Shown: in pieces, positions 39,215-49,070 of the stretch
How the letters are laid out: each line of letters starts with the position of its first letter
Position numbering within the stretch: position 1 is the stretch's first letter
DNA from: Maricaulis maris
Lineage (GTDB): Bacteria; Pseudomonadota; Alphaproteobacteria; Caulobacterales; Maricaulaceae
Assembly: GCF_003634045.1 (NCBI RefSeq)
Contig: NZ_RBIM01000002.1
Location: 310,001 to 374,000, forward strand
Direction of reading: 5' to 3'
Length of the DNA: 64,000 nt
Translations under genes and position numbers: made by a program
The notes under the pieces: generated by a model
What the model was told of the DNA's origin: nothing
Database searches by the model: none
The model's input: only the letters and a program-made list of their open reading frames with translations

Positions 39215-40774
39215 TCAAGCGTCTTTCTTGGCAGCCGCCTTCTTGGCCGGGGCCTTCTTCTTGGCAGCCGGCTTCTTGGCCGCAGCCTCGTCCTTGTCAG
39301 CGGTTTTCTTGGCCGGCGCCTTCTTCTTGGCGGCCGGCTTGTCGTCATCAGCCTTGGCAGCGGTCTTCTTGGCCGGTGCTTTCTTGGCCGGAGCCTTCTT
39401 TGCGGCGGCCTTCTTGGCCGGCTTGGCAGGCGCTTCGTCCTCGTCCGCGTAGAGCGCTTCCTTGGAGACCGTGGTTTCGGTCACTTCGGCAAGCTCGAGG
39501 ATATAATCGACGACTTTTTCCTCATAGATCGGCGCGCGCATCTGGGCGACGGCGTTCGGGTTCTTCTGGTAGAACTCGACGACTTGGCGCTCCTGGCCCG
39601 GATACTTCACCGCTTCCTGGTTGATGGCGCGGGACAGTTCTTCCTGGGTCACATCGATATTGTTGCGGCGGCCGATCTCGGCCAGCACCAGACCCAGGCG
39701 CACGCGGCGCTCGGCGATCTCGCGGTATTCCGACTTGAGTTCGTCTTCCGACTTGTTCTTGTCTTCTTCCTCGAGATGATCGTGCTCGATGGCGTGCGCC
39801 ACTTCACGCCAGATATTCTCGAACTCGGCTTCCACCATTTTCGGCGGCAGGTCGAATTTGTGCTCGGCATCCAGCTTGTCGAGCAGGTCACGCTTGACCT
39901 TCATGCGCGATTGCTGGGCGTGCTCGCCGGCGAAACGCTTTTTCAGCGCATCCTTCAGGCTGTCGAGGTTTTCCAGGCCGAGACGTTTGGCCAACTCGTC
40001 ATCGACCTTGGCCTCCTGCGGGGCCTCGAGGCCCTTCACGGTGACGTCAAAAGTGGCAGCCTTGCCGGCCAGCTGAGCGGCTTGATAGTCGTCCGGGAAG
40101 GTCACATTGAGCACGCGCTCTTCGCCGACCTTGGCGCCAAGCAGCTGCTCTTCAAAGCCAGGAATGAAGGCGCCATCGCCAATGGCAACGCGCGCGTCCT
40201 CGGCGGAACCGCCCTCGAAGACTTCACCATCCAGCTTGCCGACAAAGTCGACCACGACGACATCGCCGTCTTCGGCCTTGGCGTTCTTGCCGCCCTTCTT
40301 GGCCGCGAACTCACGGCTTTCACCGGCCAGACGCTCGAGCGCCTCGTTGACTTCAGCGTCCTCGACTTCAGCAACCGGACGGGTCACCGACAGCTTGGAC
40401 GGATCAGCCGGCTCGAAATCAGGCATGATTTCCAGGGCGATCTCGAAGACGAAGTCAGCCTTGCCGCCGAGCACATCCTTGGCTTCGCTGGTCACCGAGA
40501 TGTCCGGCTGCGAGGCCGGACGGAGCTTCTTCTCGTCGAGCGTTTTCTGGGTGGTTTCCGGAACCAGCTCGTTGAGCAGGTCACCCATGATGCTTTCGCC
40601 GAACATCTTGCGGATGTGGCTGGTCGGCACCTTGCCCGGGCGGAAGCCCTTCAGACGGACTTCAGGACGGATCTCTTCGATCTTCGCAGCCAGGCGAGCT
40701 TGCAGATCGTCGGCCGGGATGACGATCTCATAGGTGCGGCTCAAGCCTTCGGTAGCTTTCTCGATGACGTTCAT
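39215..40774 (-). CDS. tig: Trigger factor with Lys/Ala/Pro-rich C-terminal tail
   Basis: A 519-residue ribosome-associated chaperone and peptidyl-prolyl isomerase. The ribosome-binding signature GFRPGKVPTSHIRKMFG is near residue 45, the FKBP-like domain is EDGDVVVVDFVGKLDG to about residue 250, and the C-terminal chaperone arms reach about residue 440. Residues about 446-519 are an added tail of AAKKAPAKKA-type units interrupted by DDD and DKDEA, making the protein some 80 residues longer than usual. It is first of the tig-clpP-clpX-lon block. Confidence 0.96.
   Translation of the reverse strand: MNVIEKATEGLSRTYEIVIPADDLQARLAAKIEEIRPEVRLKGFRPGKVPTSHIRKMFGESIMGDLLNELVPETTQKTLDEKKLRPASQPDISVTSEAKDVLGGKADFVFEIALEIMPDFEPADPSKLSVTRPVAEVEDAEVNEALERLAGESREFAAKKGGKNAKAEDGDVVVVDFVGKLDGEVFEGGSAEDARVAIGDGAFIPGFEEQLLGAKVGEERVLNVTFPDDYQAAQLAGKAATFDVTVKGLEAPQEAKVDDELAKRLGLENLDSLKDALKKRFAGEHAQQSRMKVKRDLLDKLDAEHKFDLPPKMVEAEFENIWREVAHAIEHDHLEEEDKNKSEDELKSEYREIAERRVRLGLVLAEIGRRNNIDVTQEELSRAINQEAVKYPGQERQVVEFYQKNPNAVAQMRAPIYEEKVVDYILELAEVTETTVSKEALYADEDEAPAKPAKKAAAKKAPAKKAPAKKTAAKADDDKPAAKKKAPAKKTADKDEAAAKKPAAKKKAPAKKAAAKKDA
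39218..39439 (-). repeat. Low-complexity AK/AP-rich coding repeats in tig
   Basis: About 222 bp encode repeated KKAPAKK, AAKK and KPAAKKKAPAKK units at the 3' end of tig. The repeated GCCAAGAAG-like codons make it prone to slippage and length variation. All units stay in frame and reach the stop codon at 39215. Confidence 0.8.
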
Positions 40775-40957
40775 GGGTTAGCCTTGATGTTCAGGTAAAC
40801 GGGCGGCGCGAACCGCGTGCAAAATCGAGCGCGCGTTATGTCACGCGGATTCGGCGCGTGCAACGCTGTGCAGCGGTTGGGCCGCATCACCGCACACTGT
40901 TCGTGCTGATTGCGACCGCCAAGGCGGCCTGCCACCCGAAGCCCGCAGGGCGATGGA

Positions 40958-41042
40958 TGGTGCGGATGGAGGGACTCGAACCCCCACGCCTCGCGGCACC
41001 AGAACCTAAATCTGGCGCGTCTACCAGTTCCGCCACATCCGC
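40958..41042 (-). tRNA. tRNA-Leu (TAG)
   Basis: An 85-nt class II tRNA with encoded CCA. Acceptor GCGGATG pairs with CATCCGC, the D arm contains GGAACTGGTAGACGC, the anticodon stem CCAGA/TCTGG encloses TTTAGGT (anticodon TAG), and a long variable arm precedes GGTTCGAGTCC. It lies upstream of tig on the same strand. Confidence 0.96.
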
Positions 41043-41196
41043 AGGTCGGGCCGGCGTTATGGCGCGGCTTGTCGCGGCAGGCAAGAGCCGTCCTGCGCCG
41101 TCACACGTCGATGGCTGCTGCCGGAACCTGCAGGGTCAATGTGGCCTTAAGCATTGTCGGTACATCATCCCTCAAACGACTGTGCGACGGGCCTTC

Positions 41197-42438
41197 ATGA
41201 CTGCCGATCTCAAGACCTTCATACGCCGGGCCATGGCCCGGGGCGAGCGCATTGATGTCGGGCAATTCCGCTTGCTCAACCTCAATGCCGTCCGCGAACA
41301 GGCCGGCGAGAACTGGCCCAGCGTCAAGAAGAAGGCGCTCGTCGCCGGAACGCAGTTTCTCGCCAAACGCCTCGACGAAGATGACGCCGTCATTCCGTGC
41401 GAGGAAGGCTTTCTCGTCCTGTTTGCCAGCGCACCGGACAATCCCGCGGACATGCTTGCGGCCCTCTCCGAGGCGCTGATGCGCTTCTTCCTAGGATCAC
41501 CCGATACGGCCGACCTGTCGATCGAGACGGAAGCCAGTCGCGTCGATGCCAGCGATATCACGCAACTCGCTGCAACGCGCGTGGCAACAGCGCCGGACAT
41601 GGATGCCGACGCCCGGCGATCCCGCACCCAGCCACCGATGGAACCGGAAGCCCGCCTGCCCCGCAGCTGCCCTGTGACCGAGTGCGAGGAAGACAGCGTC
41701 ATTGCGCAATACCGACCGCTCTGGGATGCCCAAAAACAATTGCTGGCGGCCAATGCCTGTCTCGCCAAGGTCGTTATCGGCGGACGGGCCCTGGAAGGGC
41801 GTCGCGCCATCGCGACCCGGATGAGCCGGGTCAGCCAGATGGATCTCGACAGCTGCGCGATCGACGCCGCGACCGCAATGCTCCTGGCCCTTGCCCGCAA
41901 ACAAAAGCGGATGACGCTGCGGGTTGCCATACACGCCAGCTGTTGGGCCAATGACACGCACCGCGCGACGCTCCTTGATACCATCAACGGATTACCGGCG
42001 CCGCTTCGCAAGTCGCTGCTGGTTCGCATCGACGGGTTGAGCGATCAGCCGGCCAAGCAGGCCGCCGCGCTGGCCGAGCTAGGCAAACACGGTGTGGGTT
42101 TGATGGCCGAGATACCGTTCGGTGAGACAGAGCTGGGCGCGTTCGCCCAAAGCGGCGTCAGCCTGTTCTCTTGCGCCTCGCCGCCGCCGATGAATGCGAA
42201 CTCGGAAGGTCTGATGGACCACGACGCACGTGCCCTGAACCAGATGGTGAAGGCGGCGGCAGCACTGAAGGCCGCCACCTATCTGCACGATGTCCGCGAC
42301 CTGCATGTCCTCAAGGCCGCAATGGCCAGCGGCGTTCGCTTTTTCTCCGGTCAGACCGTGGTCGCAGATCGCGCCGCACCTGCGCCGGGCCAAGCCCTGT
42401 CGATGATTGATCTCTATCGCATGCACAAGGCAGCCTAG
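41197..42438 (+). CDS. Hypothetical protein, possible degenerate EAL-like domain
   Basis: A 413-residue soluble protein. I do not recognise the first 170 residues. The second half (ALARKQKRMTLRVAIHASCW, LPAPLRKSLLVRIDGLSD, ALAELGKHGVGLMAEIPFG, GVRFFSGQTVVADRAAP) recalls the strand order of an EAL phosphodiesterase, but the EAL, DDFG and Lys/Asp catalytic motifs are absent, so it would be an inactive receptor or scaffold if related. The start at 41197 is chosen as the first ATG past the tRNA; its ribosome site is weak. It lies 32 bp before a methyltransferase gene. Confidence 0.65.
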   Translation: MTADLKTFIRRAMARGERIDVGQFRLLNLNAVREQAGENWPSVKKKALVAGTQFLAKRLDEDDAVIPCEEGFLVLFASAPDNPADMLAALSEALMRFFLGSPDTADLSIETEASRVDASDITQLAATRVATAPDMDADARRSRTQPPMEPEARLPRSCPVTECEEDSVIAQYRPLWDAQKQLLAANACLAKVVIGGRALEGRRAIATRMSRVSQMDLDSCAIDAATAMLLALARKQKRMTLRVAIHASCWANDTHRATLLDTINGLPAPLRKSLLVRIDGLSDQPAKQAAALAELGKHGVGLMAEIPFGETELGAFAQSGVSLFSCASPPPMNANSEGLMDHDARALNQMVKAAAALKAATYLHDVRDLHVLKAAMASGVRFFSGQTVVADRAAPAPGQALSMIDLYRMHKAA

Positions 42439-42470
42439 ACCCGGCACGAGGCGCATCAGATACTGTCGCC

Positions 42471-43079
42471 ATGACGCCTGATGAAGATCGCAGCCCAATC
42501 GATTGGGAGACCCGGTTTCGCGACAATGACACACCGTGGGAACGCGCCACTGTGCACCCCGCCTTTGCCGCGTGGGAAGCAAGCGGTGCCTTCATCGCCG
42601 ATGAGCGGGTCGTGGTGCCGGGCTGTGGCCGGTCGCCGGAGGTCCTCGCCTTTGCCAAAGCCGGCCTGACAGCAGCAGGGATTGATCTCTCACCGACCGC
42701 GATCGACTGGCAGACGGACCAGTTTGCCACGGCGAAACAGAGCGCCCGGCTGATCGCTGGCGATGTCCTCGCCTGGACACCACCGGAGCCGGTCGACCTT
42801 GTCTATGACCAGACATTCCTGTGTGCCATCCATCCGCGCCTGCGAAGCGACTATGAGACAACGCTCCTGCGTTGGCTCAAGCCCGGCGGCCGGATGCTTG
42901 CGTTGTTCATGCAGAAGGATGAGCGCGGCGGTCCACCTTATGGCTGCCCGCTGGATGTGATGCGGGACCTGTTTTCCGATATGCGTTGGCGATGGCCCGA
43001 GCCGGAGACGATCTCCACTTGGCCGCATCCACAGCTGAACGGCAAACCCGAACTCAGCGCCGTTCTGGTCAAGCGCTAG
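42471..43079 (+). CDS. TPMT family SAM-dependent methyltransferase
   Basis: A 202-residue class I methyltransferase of the thiopurine S-methyltransferase family: WETRFRDNDTPWERATVHP, the SAM loop VVVPGCGRSPEVLAFAKAG, GIDLSPTAI, and YDQTFLCAIHP. Bacterial relatives methylate thiols or chalcogen compounds (selenite/tellurite); the substrate here is unknown. Its stop codon shares the palindrome CTAG with the stop of the convergent MATE gene. Confidence 0.87.
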   Translation: MTPDEDRSPIDWETRFRDNDTPWERATVHPAFAAWEASGAFIADERVVVPGCGRSPEVLAFAKAGLTAAGIDLSPTAIDWQTDQFATAKQSARLIAGDVLAWTPPEPVDLVYDQTFLCAIHPRLRSDYETTLLRWLKPGGRMLALFMQKDERGGPPYGCPLDVMRDLFSDMRWRWPEPETISTWPHPQLNGKPELSAVLVKR

Positions 43080-44524
43080 GGCGTATCCTGCGCCGCGACC
43101 GGGTCGGTGACCGGCTCGGCCGCGGGCGGAGCGCTGCGCTTGCGCTGCCGCCCGTGCTTGGCCGTCATCGGCGCCCTGGTGAGAACGAACAGCGCCGTTG
43201 CCAGACCGGCCACGATGTTGGCAAAGGCCACGCCCCAGATAACGCCGACCGGCGCATCCAACCAGTACGCCCCGATGATGACGGCGGGAATCATCATGCC
43301 AAGTGCGCGCGATGCCGTGATCACCATGCCATGCGCCGGTCGGCCAAGGCCGTTGAAACCAGCGGATGCCGCGATGGTGATGCCATAGCCGGCGATCGTC
43401 AGCGGCACGATGCGCCAATAGGCGATGGCGGTGGATTGCCCGGCCTCACTGGGGAGGAAGGCGGCTGCCAGCCAGGGCGCGGTTACCCACAGGATCGCAG
43501 CGATGCCAAGGCTCCACCCGATGCAGAAGATAAAACTCGACCGGAAGGCCTCGCGGACCCGGTCGAGGCGGTCAGCACCACCATTCTGTCCGGTCACGGC
43601 GCCAATGCAGGCCGACAGCGCAAACAGCGGTACGATGGCAAAGGCTTCGATACGGCCGGCCACCCCCAGGCCACCAACCGCAGAATCCCCGAAACGAGCC
43701 ATGGCGAGACCCGACATTGCGATCGTCATCGCCAACGGATTGAACACATTCGACAAGCAGGCGGGCAGGCCAACCCGGGCAATGTCCAGCCAGTGATGCC
43801 AGACCTCGCCAAACCCTTCCAGTTTGACATCGATCAGCTTTTCCTTAACCGCCAGATACCAGGCGACCATTGCGAACGTCACCGCATTGGCGGCAACCGT
43901 TGCCAGCGCTGCACCGGACACGCCCCAGCCGAGGCCGGGAATGATGCCGAACACGTCATCAAGGATGAAAATCGGGTCGAGAATCAGGTTCACGAAAGCG
44001 GCCGCAATCATCATCAGGCTGGGGATAACGGCATTGCCGAGTGCGCGGAGTATGTTGCTGGCGACCATGGGACCGACGATCAACACGATGCCGGCGAACC
44101 ACACCGACATGTAATCGACGACATGCGGCAACATGGTCTCACTGGCGCCGAGTTGCCGGAAGATTGGCTCGACGAAGATCACGCCGAGCATCGAGACCGA
44201 GCCGACCGATATCAACGCCAGGGTCATGGCATCGGTCGCGATCCGGGCGATGGTCGACGTGCCGTCCTTGCGACCGGCGGCGCGCGACACGGCCGAGACC
44301 GCACCCGCGCCCAATCCGATCGCCACACTCATCACCAGCATGGTGACCGGGAAACTCATCTGGACGGCGGCCTGTTCGGCGGTGCCGAGCGTGCCGACCC
44401 AATATGTGTCGACAATCCCGACCAGCATCATCGCCAGGATGCCGAAACTCATCGGCATGATCATGCGGAGGATATGGCCGAAGACCGGCCCTTCCGTCAT
44501 GTCATGTGCTGCCCGTCCCGCCAT
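43076..44524 (-). CDS. MATE family efflux transporter
   Basis: A 482-residue, 12-helix inner-membrane antiporter of the MATE/NorM group exporting cationic compounds with Na+ or H+. The N-terminus MTEGPVFGHILRMIMPMSFG and the repeated halves with GLAMARFGDSAVGGLGVAGRIEAF are family features. Two ATGs occur two codons apart; the one at 44524 is better spaced from GAGGGG. It ends convergent with the TPMT gene, overlapping by 4 nt. Confidence 0.9.
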   Translation of the reverse strand: MAGRAAHDMTEGPVFGHILRMIMPMSFGILAMMLVGIVDTYWVGTLGTAEQAAVQMSFPVTMLVMSVAIGLGAGAVSAVSRAAGRKDGTSTIARIATDAMTLALISVGSVSMLGVIFVEPIFRQLGASETMLPHVVDYMSVWFAGIVLIVGPMVASNILRALGNAVIPSLMMIAAAFVNLILDPIFILDDVFGIIPGLGWGVSGAALATVAANAVTFAMVAWYLAVKEKLIDVKLEGFGEVWHHWLDIARVGLPACLSNVFNPLAMTIAMSGLAMARFGDSAVGGLGVAGRIEAFAIVPLFALSACIGAVTGQNGGADRLDRVREAFRSSFIFCIGWSLGIAAILWVTAPWLAAAFLPSEAGQSTAIAYWRIVPLTIAGYGITIAASAGFNGLGRPAHGMVITASRALGMMIPAVIIGAYWLDAPVGVIWGVAFANIVAGLATALFVLTRAPMTAKHGRQRKRSAPPAAEPVTDPVAAQDTP

Positions 44525-44688
44525 TCGCATCCCCTCTTCACTCGAACACGAGCATAGATAGGCATGGCGGTGCCTGTCTGCATCGCAACGCCGTCAATTC
44601 GCCGTGAGATCACTGCGATTGGTTACTGCTTCCGGCCTCGGCCGAAACGCTTGACGAGTACTCCGGCGCACCGGCCGCGATCACGATC

Positions 44689-46965
44689 TCAAAGCGCCGG
44701 CTGATTGAGGTCATAAGCGGCAATGCCCGCCAGATTGACGATATCCGTCACATTGGCGCCAAGGCGTGCGATCTGAACCGGTTTTTCCAACCCAACCAGC
44801 ATCGGACCGATCACGGTCGCGCCGCCGGCCGCCTTGAGCAGGCGCACGGCAATCGAGGCGGAATGAATGGCCGGCATGATCAGCACATTGGCCGGCTGGG
44901 TCAGGCGCGAGAACGGGTAAAGCTTGTGATGGTCCGGGTCGAGGGCGACATCGGCCGCCAGCTCGCCCTCATACTCGAAATCAGCCCCCTGGGCGTCGAG
45001 AATTTCGACCGCCTGCTGGATCTTGGTCGTCCGTTCGCCCGGCGGGTTGCCGAAACTGGAATAGGACAGGAAGGCTAGGTGCGGCGTCATCCCGAAACGA
45101 CGGGCAGCGTTGGCCGTGACGACAGCGATTTCAGCCAGCGCCTCGGCGTCCGGAAACTCGGTGACCGAAGTGTCACCGATGACCAGGCTGCGACCGCGGG
45201 TGACAGCGATTGTTACGCCGACAGGCCGACTGCCCGCGATCGGTTCCAGCACCAGCTCGACGTCATTCATGACCACGTTAGAGTGGCGCGTGACGCCTGT
45301 GACCATGCCATCGGCATGCCCCATTTTCAACATGCAGGCGGAGAAGACATTCCGGTCATTATTGACCCGCCGCTGAACGTCACGACGCAGATAGCCCTTC
45401 CGTTGAAGGCGCTCGTAGAGATAGTCGGAATAGTCGGCATTATACTCGGACAGTCGCGCATTGCAGACTTCGAGCGTCCCCGCCGGAATCCCCAACTCTT
45501 TCATGTTGGCCGCAACCACGTCCTCCCGCGCCACCAGGATCGCCTTGCCCAGACCTTGGGTCTGGAAAGCGTGCGCAGCACGGATCACGGCTGGCTCTTC
45601 GCCTTCAGCAAAAACAATGCGCTTTTGTTGGGCGCGGATTGAGGCGGTGATGCGCTGCTGGACGGCCGCCGTGGGGTCGAGGCGCCGGGCCAGGACCTGT
45701 TTGTAGGCCTCGCTGTCCTCGAGGGGGCGGCGGGCAACGCCGCTGTCGATCGCAGCCTGCGCCACGAAGGGCGGAACCCAGGAAATCAGACGCGGATCGA
45801 AGGGCGTCGGGATGATATAGTCCGGCCCGTATTGCAGACGTTCGACCTTGTAGGCTTGCGCCACCTCGTCGGGCACATCTTCACGGGCCAGGGCGGCAAG
45901 CGCCTGGGCCGCCGCAATCTTCATCTCTTCATTGATGGTGCGGGCACGGACATCGAGGGCGCCGCGGAAAATATAGGGAAACCCGAGGACATTATTGACC
46001 TGGTTGGGATAATCGGACCGCCCGGTCGCCATGATGACATCGTCACGGACCGCCTTGACCTCTTCCGGCGTGATTTCCGGGGTCGGATTGGCCATCGCGA
46101 AAATGATCGGATTGGGTGCCAGCGACGCCACAATCTCCTTGGTGAACACACCCGCTGCCGACAGGCCCAACAGCACATCAGCGCCCTTGGCAGCGTCGGC
46201 GAGCGTGCGCTTGTCGGTCTTGATCGCGTGCTTGTTCAGCCGCTCATGCCCGCCCGGACGGCCTTCGTAAACGACGCCATCGATATCAACGACAATCGTG
46301 TTTTGCGACTTCACGCCCATCGACTCGATCAGTTCGAGCACGGTCAGGCCGGCGGCTCCGGCACCGCACAGGACGACTTTCAGCTCGTCCATCTTGCGAC
46401 CGGTCAGATCGCAGGCATTGATCAGACCCGCCGCAGCGATGATCGCAGTGCCGTGCTGATCATCGTGGAAGACCGGGATGTTGAGCTCTTCGCGCAGTCT
46501 CGTTTCGATCTCGAAACATTCCGGCGACTTGATATCTTCCAGATTGATCCCGCCGAACGTGTCACCAAAGCCGCGCACACACTCAATAAACTTGTCCGGA
46601 TCGGTATAATCGACTTCGATATCGACCGCATCAATATCGGCAAAGCGTTTGAACAGGACCGCCTTGCCTTCCATCACCGGCTTCGACGCGGCCGGCCCGA
46701 GATTGCCCAGGCCCAGAATGGCCGTTCCGTTCGACACCACAGCGACCATATTGCCCTTGGAGGTATAGTCGTAGACCGTGTCCGGATCTTCGGCGATCGC
46801 CCGTACCGGCGCGGCCACCCCCGGGCTGTAAGCGAGCGCAAGATCGCGCTGTGTCGCCATCGGTTTGGTCGAGGTCACGGCAAGCTTGCCGGGCGTCGGT
46901 TTCATGTGAAAGGCGAGCGCATCCGCATCGAGTTGATTGTCGGCGCGATAGGTAGTGTCAGACAT
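44689..46965 (-). CDS. maeB: NADP-dependent malic enzyme with phosphotransacetylase-like domain
   Basis: A 758-residue fusion. Residues 1-430 are malic enzyme ([22 protein letters not shown], the NAD(P) loop [12 protein letters not shown]), converting malate to pyruvate and CO2. From about residue 440 a phosphate acetyl/butyryl transferase-like domain follows ([34 protein letters not shown]), which usually has a regulatory role. This is the normal MaeB architecture. It lies 71 bp after nnrDE. Confidence 0.95.
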   Translation of the reverse strand: MSDTTYRADNQLDADALAFHMKPTPGKLAVTSTKPMATQRDLALAYSPGVAAPVRAIAEDPDTVYDYTSKGNMVAVVSNGTAILGLGNLGPAASKPVMEGKAVLFKRFADIDAVDIEVDYTDPDKFIECVRGFGDTFGGINLEDIKSPECFEIETRLREELNIPVFHDDQHGTAIIAAAGLINACDLTGRKMDELKVVLCGAGAAGLTVLELIESMGVKSQNTIVVDIDGVVYEGRPGGHERLNKHAIKTDKRTLADAAKGADVLLGLSAAGVFTKEIVASLAPNPIIFAMANPTPEITPEEVKAVRDDVIMATGRSDYPNQVNNVLGFPYIFRGALDVRARTINEEMKIAAAQALAALAREDVPDEVAQAYKVERLQYGPDYIIPTPFDPRLISWVPPFVAQAAIDSGVARRPLEDSEAYKQVLARRLDPTAAVQQRITASIRAQQKRIVFAEGEEPAVIRAAHAFQTQGLGKAILVAREDVVAANMKELGIPAGTLEVCNARLSEYNADYSDYLYERLQRKGYLRRDVQRRVNNDRNVFSACMLKMGHADGMVTGVTRHSNVVMNDVELVLEPIAGSRPVGVTIAVTRGRSLVIGDTSVTEFPDAEALAEIAVVTANAARRFGMTPHLAFLSYSSFGNPPGERTTKIQQAVEILDAQGADFEYEGELAADVALDPDHHKLYPFSRLTQPANVLIMPAIHSASIAVRLLKAAGGATVIGPMLVGLEKPVQIARLGANVTDIVNLAGIAAYDLNQPAL

Positions 46966-47036
46966 GATTTACCCCGGGGGAAGGTCGTCGCCAGACCCTG
47001 CACCGCTCCGCGACAAGTGCCAAGCCCCGCAAACGC

Positions 47037-48569
47037 TTAGCTTCCATGCGACAGCAGATGGCTGTGAACCGCCTCGCGCTGGCGACGGCGGCGAAGCGCC
47101 TGCAGCACGACAGGAAGTTCCTCCGGCAGGTCCTCCGCAATCAGTCCGGCACCGAGGCGCCGCCCGGCAGCGCCGTGCAGCCACGCCGCCCCCGCGGCAG
47201 CGTCATGTGGCGACAAGCCGGATGCGAGACCCGAAGCAATCATGCCCGCGAGGACATCCCCGCTGCCGGCCGTGGCGAGCCACGCACTGGCATGCCGGTT
47301 GATAAACGGCACCCGGCCCGGCGACGCAATCACGGTGGCGGGTCCCTTGAGCAGGACGGTGCATCCCGCCAGTCCCGCCGCACCGACGGCACGGTCAAAC
47401 TTGCTGCCACGTCGCAATCGGTGCGCGAAAAGGCGGTCGAACTCGCCTTGGTGCGGGGTCAGGACGCAGGCCGGGTGAAGCGCGTCGAACAGGATATCGG
47501 GGGTGTCTGCGAAACTGGTGAGCGCATCGGCATCAAGCACCAACGGCAATCCGGTTGAGAGCGCCGAAAGCACGCTTTCCCGGCTCCCGTCTCCGACTCC
47601 CATGGCTGGTCCGAGAACCGCCGATTGCGCTCGCAGATCCGCCAATACGCGCGCAGTGTCGGCCGCACCGTCCCAGCGCGTAAGCATCGCCGCCGTCAGA
47701 TGACCCGCATTGACGAGGTGCGCGGAGGGTGGCGAGCATACCGTGACCAGACCGGACCCGGCCCGCAACGCAGCCCGGGCTGCCAGTCGTGCCGCTCCGG
47801 TCGCGCTCGCCCCGCCGGAAAACACAGCCACGCGGCCACGCTGGTGTTTGTGGTCACCACCGCCTGTTGAGCGGGCCGCCGGCCAGTCCGGTGCGACAAC
47901 TTCCTGCGCGATGGGTGCCACCAACTGCTGCCAACCATCGGGAATTCCGATGTCGGCACACACGACCTCGCCGCAAAGCCCGGCGAAGGGTTCGATGAGA
48001 TGCGCCAGCTTGCGGGCATGGAATGTGACCGTCAGATCGGCGGTCAGAACGGACCCTTCCGACATGTGTGCATCACCGGCGACGCCGCTAGGCAGATCGA
48101 CCGCAATGACGGGCACTGCCCTCCCCCGTTGCGGGGTTCGCGCTCGCTGCAATTGCTCAATCCAGCGCGCGGCATCGCCCGAGATCGCCCGCGACAGGCC
48201 GGCACCAAACAGGGCGTCGACCACCAGGCCCGTCTTGTCGATATCGACACCGTGAGCCCGCTCGACCGCCTCACCCCAAACGCCAAATGCCCAAGCTGCA
48301 TCATCGGTCAGACTGGCAGGTTCTGCGAACAAGACGACCCGGACCGGCCAACCCGATTCTCTCAAAGACGCTGCCGCGATCAAACCATCGCCGCCATTAT
48401 TGCCTGGACCGGCCAGCACCAAGACCGGACGAGGCGCCCAACGTGTGCGAATCGCGGTCGCAACGGCCTCCCCCGCCTTGCGCATAAGGCTTTGGGACAT
48501 CACACCGTTTTCAACCGCATACCGGTCGCACGCGGCGCAGTCAGCGGCAGCAAGGATATCAGTCGTCAT
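47037..48569 (-). CDS. nnr: Bifunctional NAD(P)HX epimerase / dehydratase
   Basis: A 510-residue metabolite-repair enzyme that reverses hydration of NAD(P)H. The N-terminal YjeF_N epimerase has LAGPGNNGGDGLIAA and VVDALFGAGLSR; the C-terminal ribokinase-like dehydratase has TPHQGEFDRL, LLKGPATVI and ATAGSGDVLAGMIASGLA. The start at 48569 (MTTDILAAADC) is preferred over an ATG 14 codons earlier. It diverges from glnB with 130 bp between starts. Confidence 0.94.
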   Translation of the reverse strand: MTTDILAAADCAACDRYAVENGVMSQSLMRKAGEAVATAIRTRWAPRPVLVLAGPGNNGGDGLIAAASLRESGWPVRVVLFAEPASLTDDAAWAFGVWGEAVERAHGVDIDKTGLVVDALFGAGLSRAISGDAARWIEQLQRARTPQRGRAVPVIAVDLPSGVAGDAHMSEGSVLTADLTVTFHARKLAHLIEPFAGLCGEVVCADIGIPDGWQQLVAPIAQEVVAPDWPAARSTGGGDHKHQRGRVAVFSGGASATGAARLAARAALRAGSGLVTVCSPPSAHLVNAGHLTAAMLTRWDGAADTARVLADLRAQSAVLGPAMGVGDGSRESVLSALSTGLPLVLDADALTSFADTPDILFDALHPACVLTPHQGEFDRLFAHRLRRGSKFDRAVGAAGLAGCTVLLKGPATVIASPGRVPFINRHASAWLATAGSGDVLAGMIASGLASGLSPHDAAAGAAWLHGAAGRRLGAGLIAEDLPEELPVVLQALRRRRQREAVHSHLLSHGS

Positions 48570-48672
48570 CGACGCACCATTGTGAGGCAGCCCTGCCCGA
48601 TTGTGTGGCATATACTCGACCCGCTGCGAACGAGTCCCGTTTCTGTCTTGTCACCCCGACGCCCGCGGCTAG

Positions 48673-49038
<366 letters not shown>

Positions 49039-49070
49039 TCCAATTCGACCAGTAATCCGGAGCCTGGCCC

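Noticed and set aside
48609-48635. Sigma-54 promoter before glnB
   Set aside because: TGGCAT is present but the downstream GC element is 17 nt away, instead of the 10 nt required between the GG and GC.
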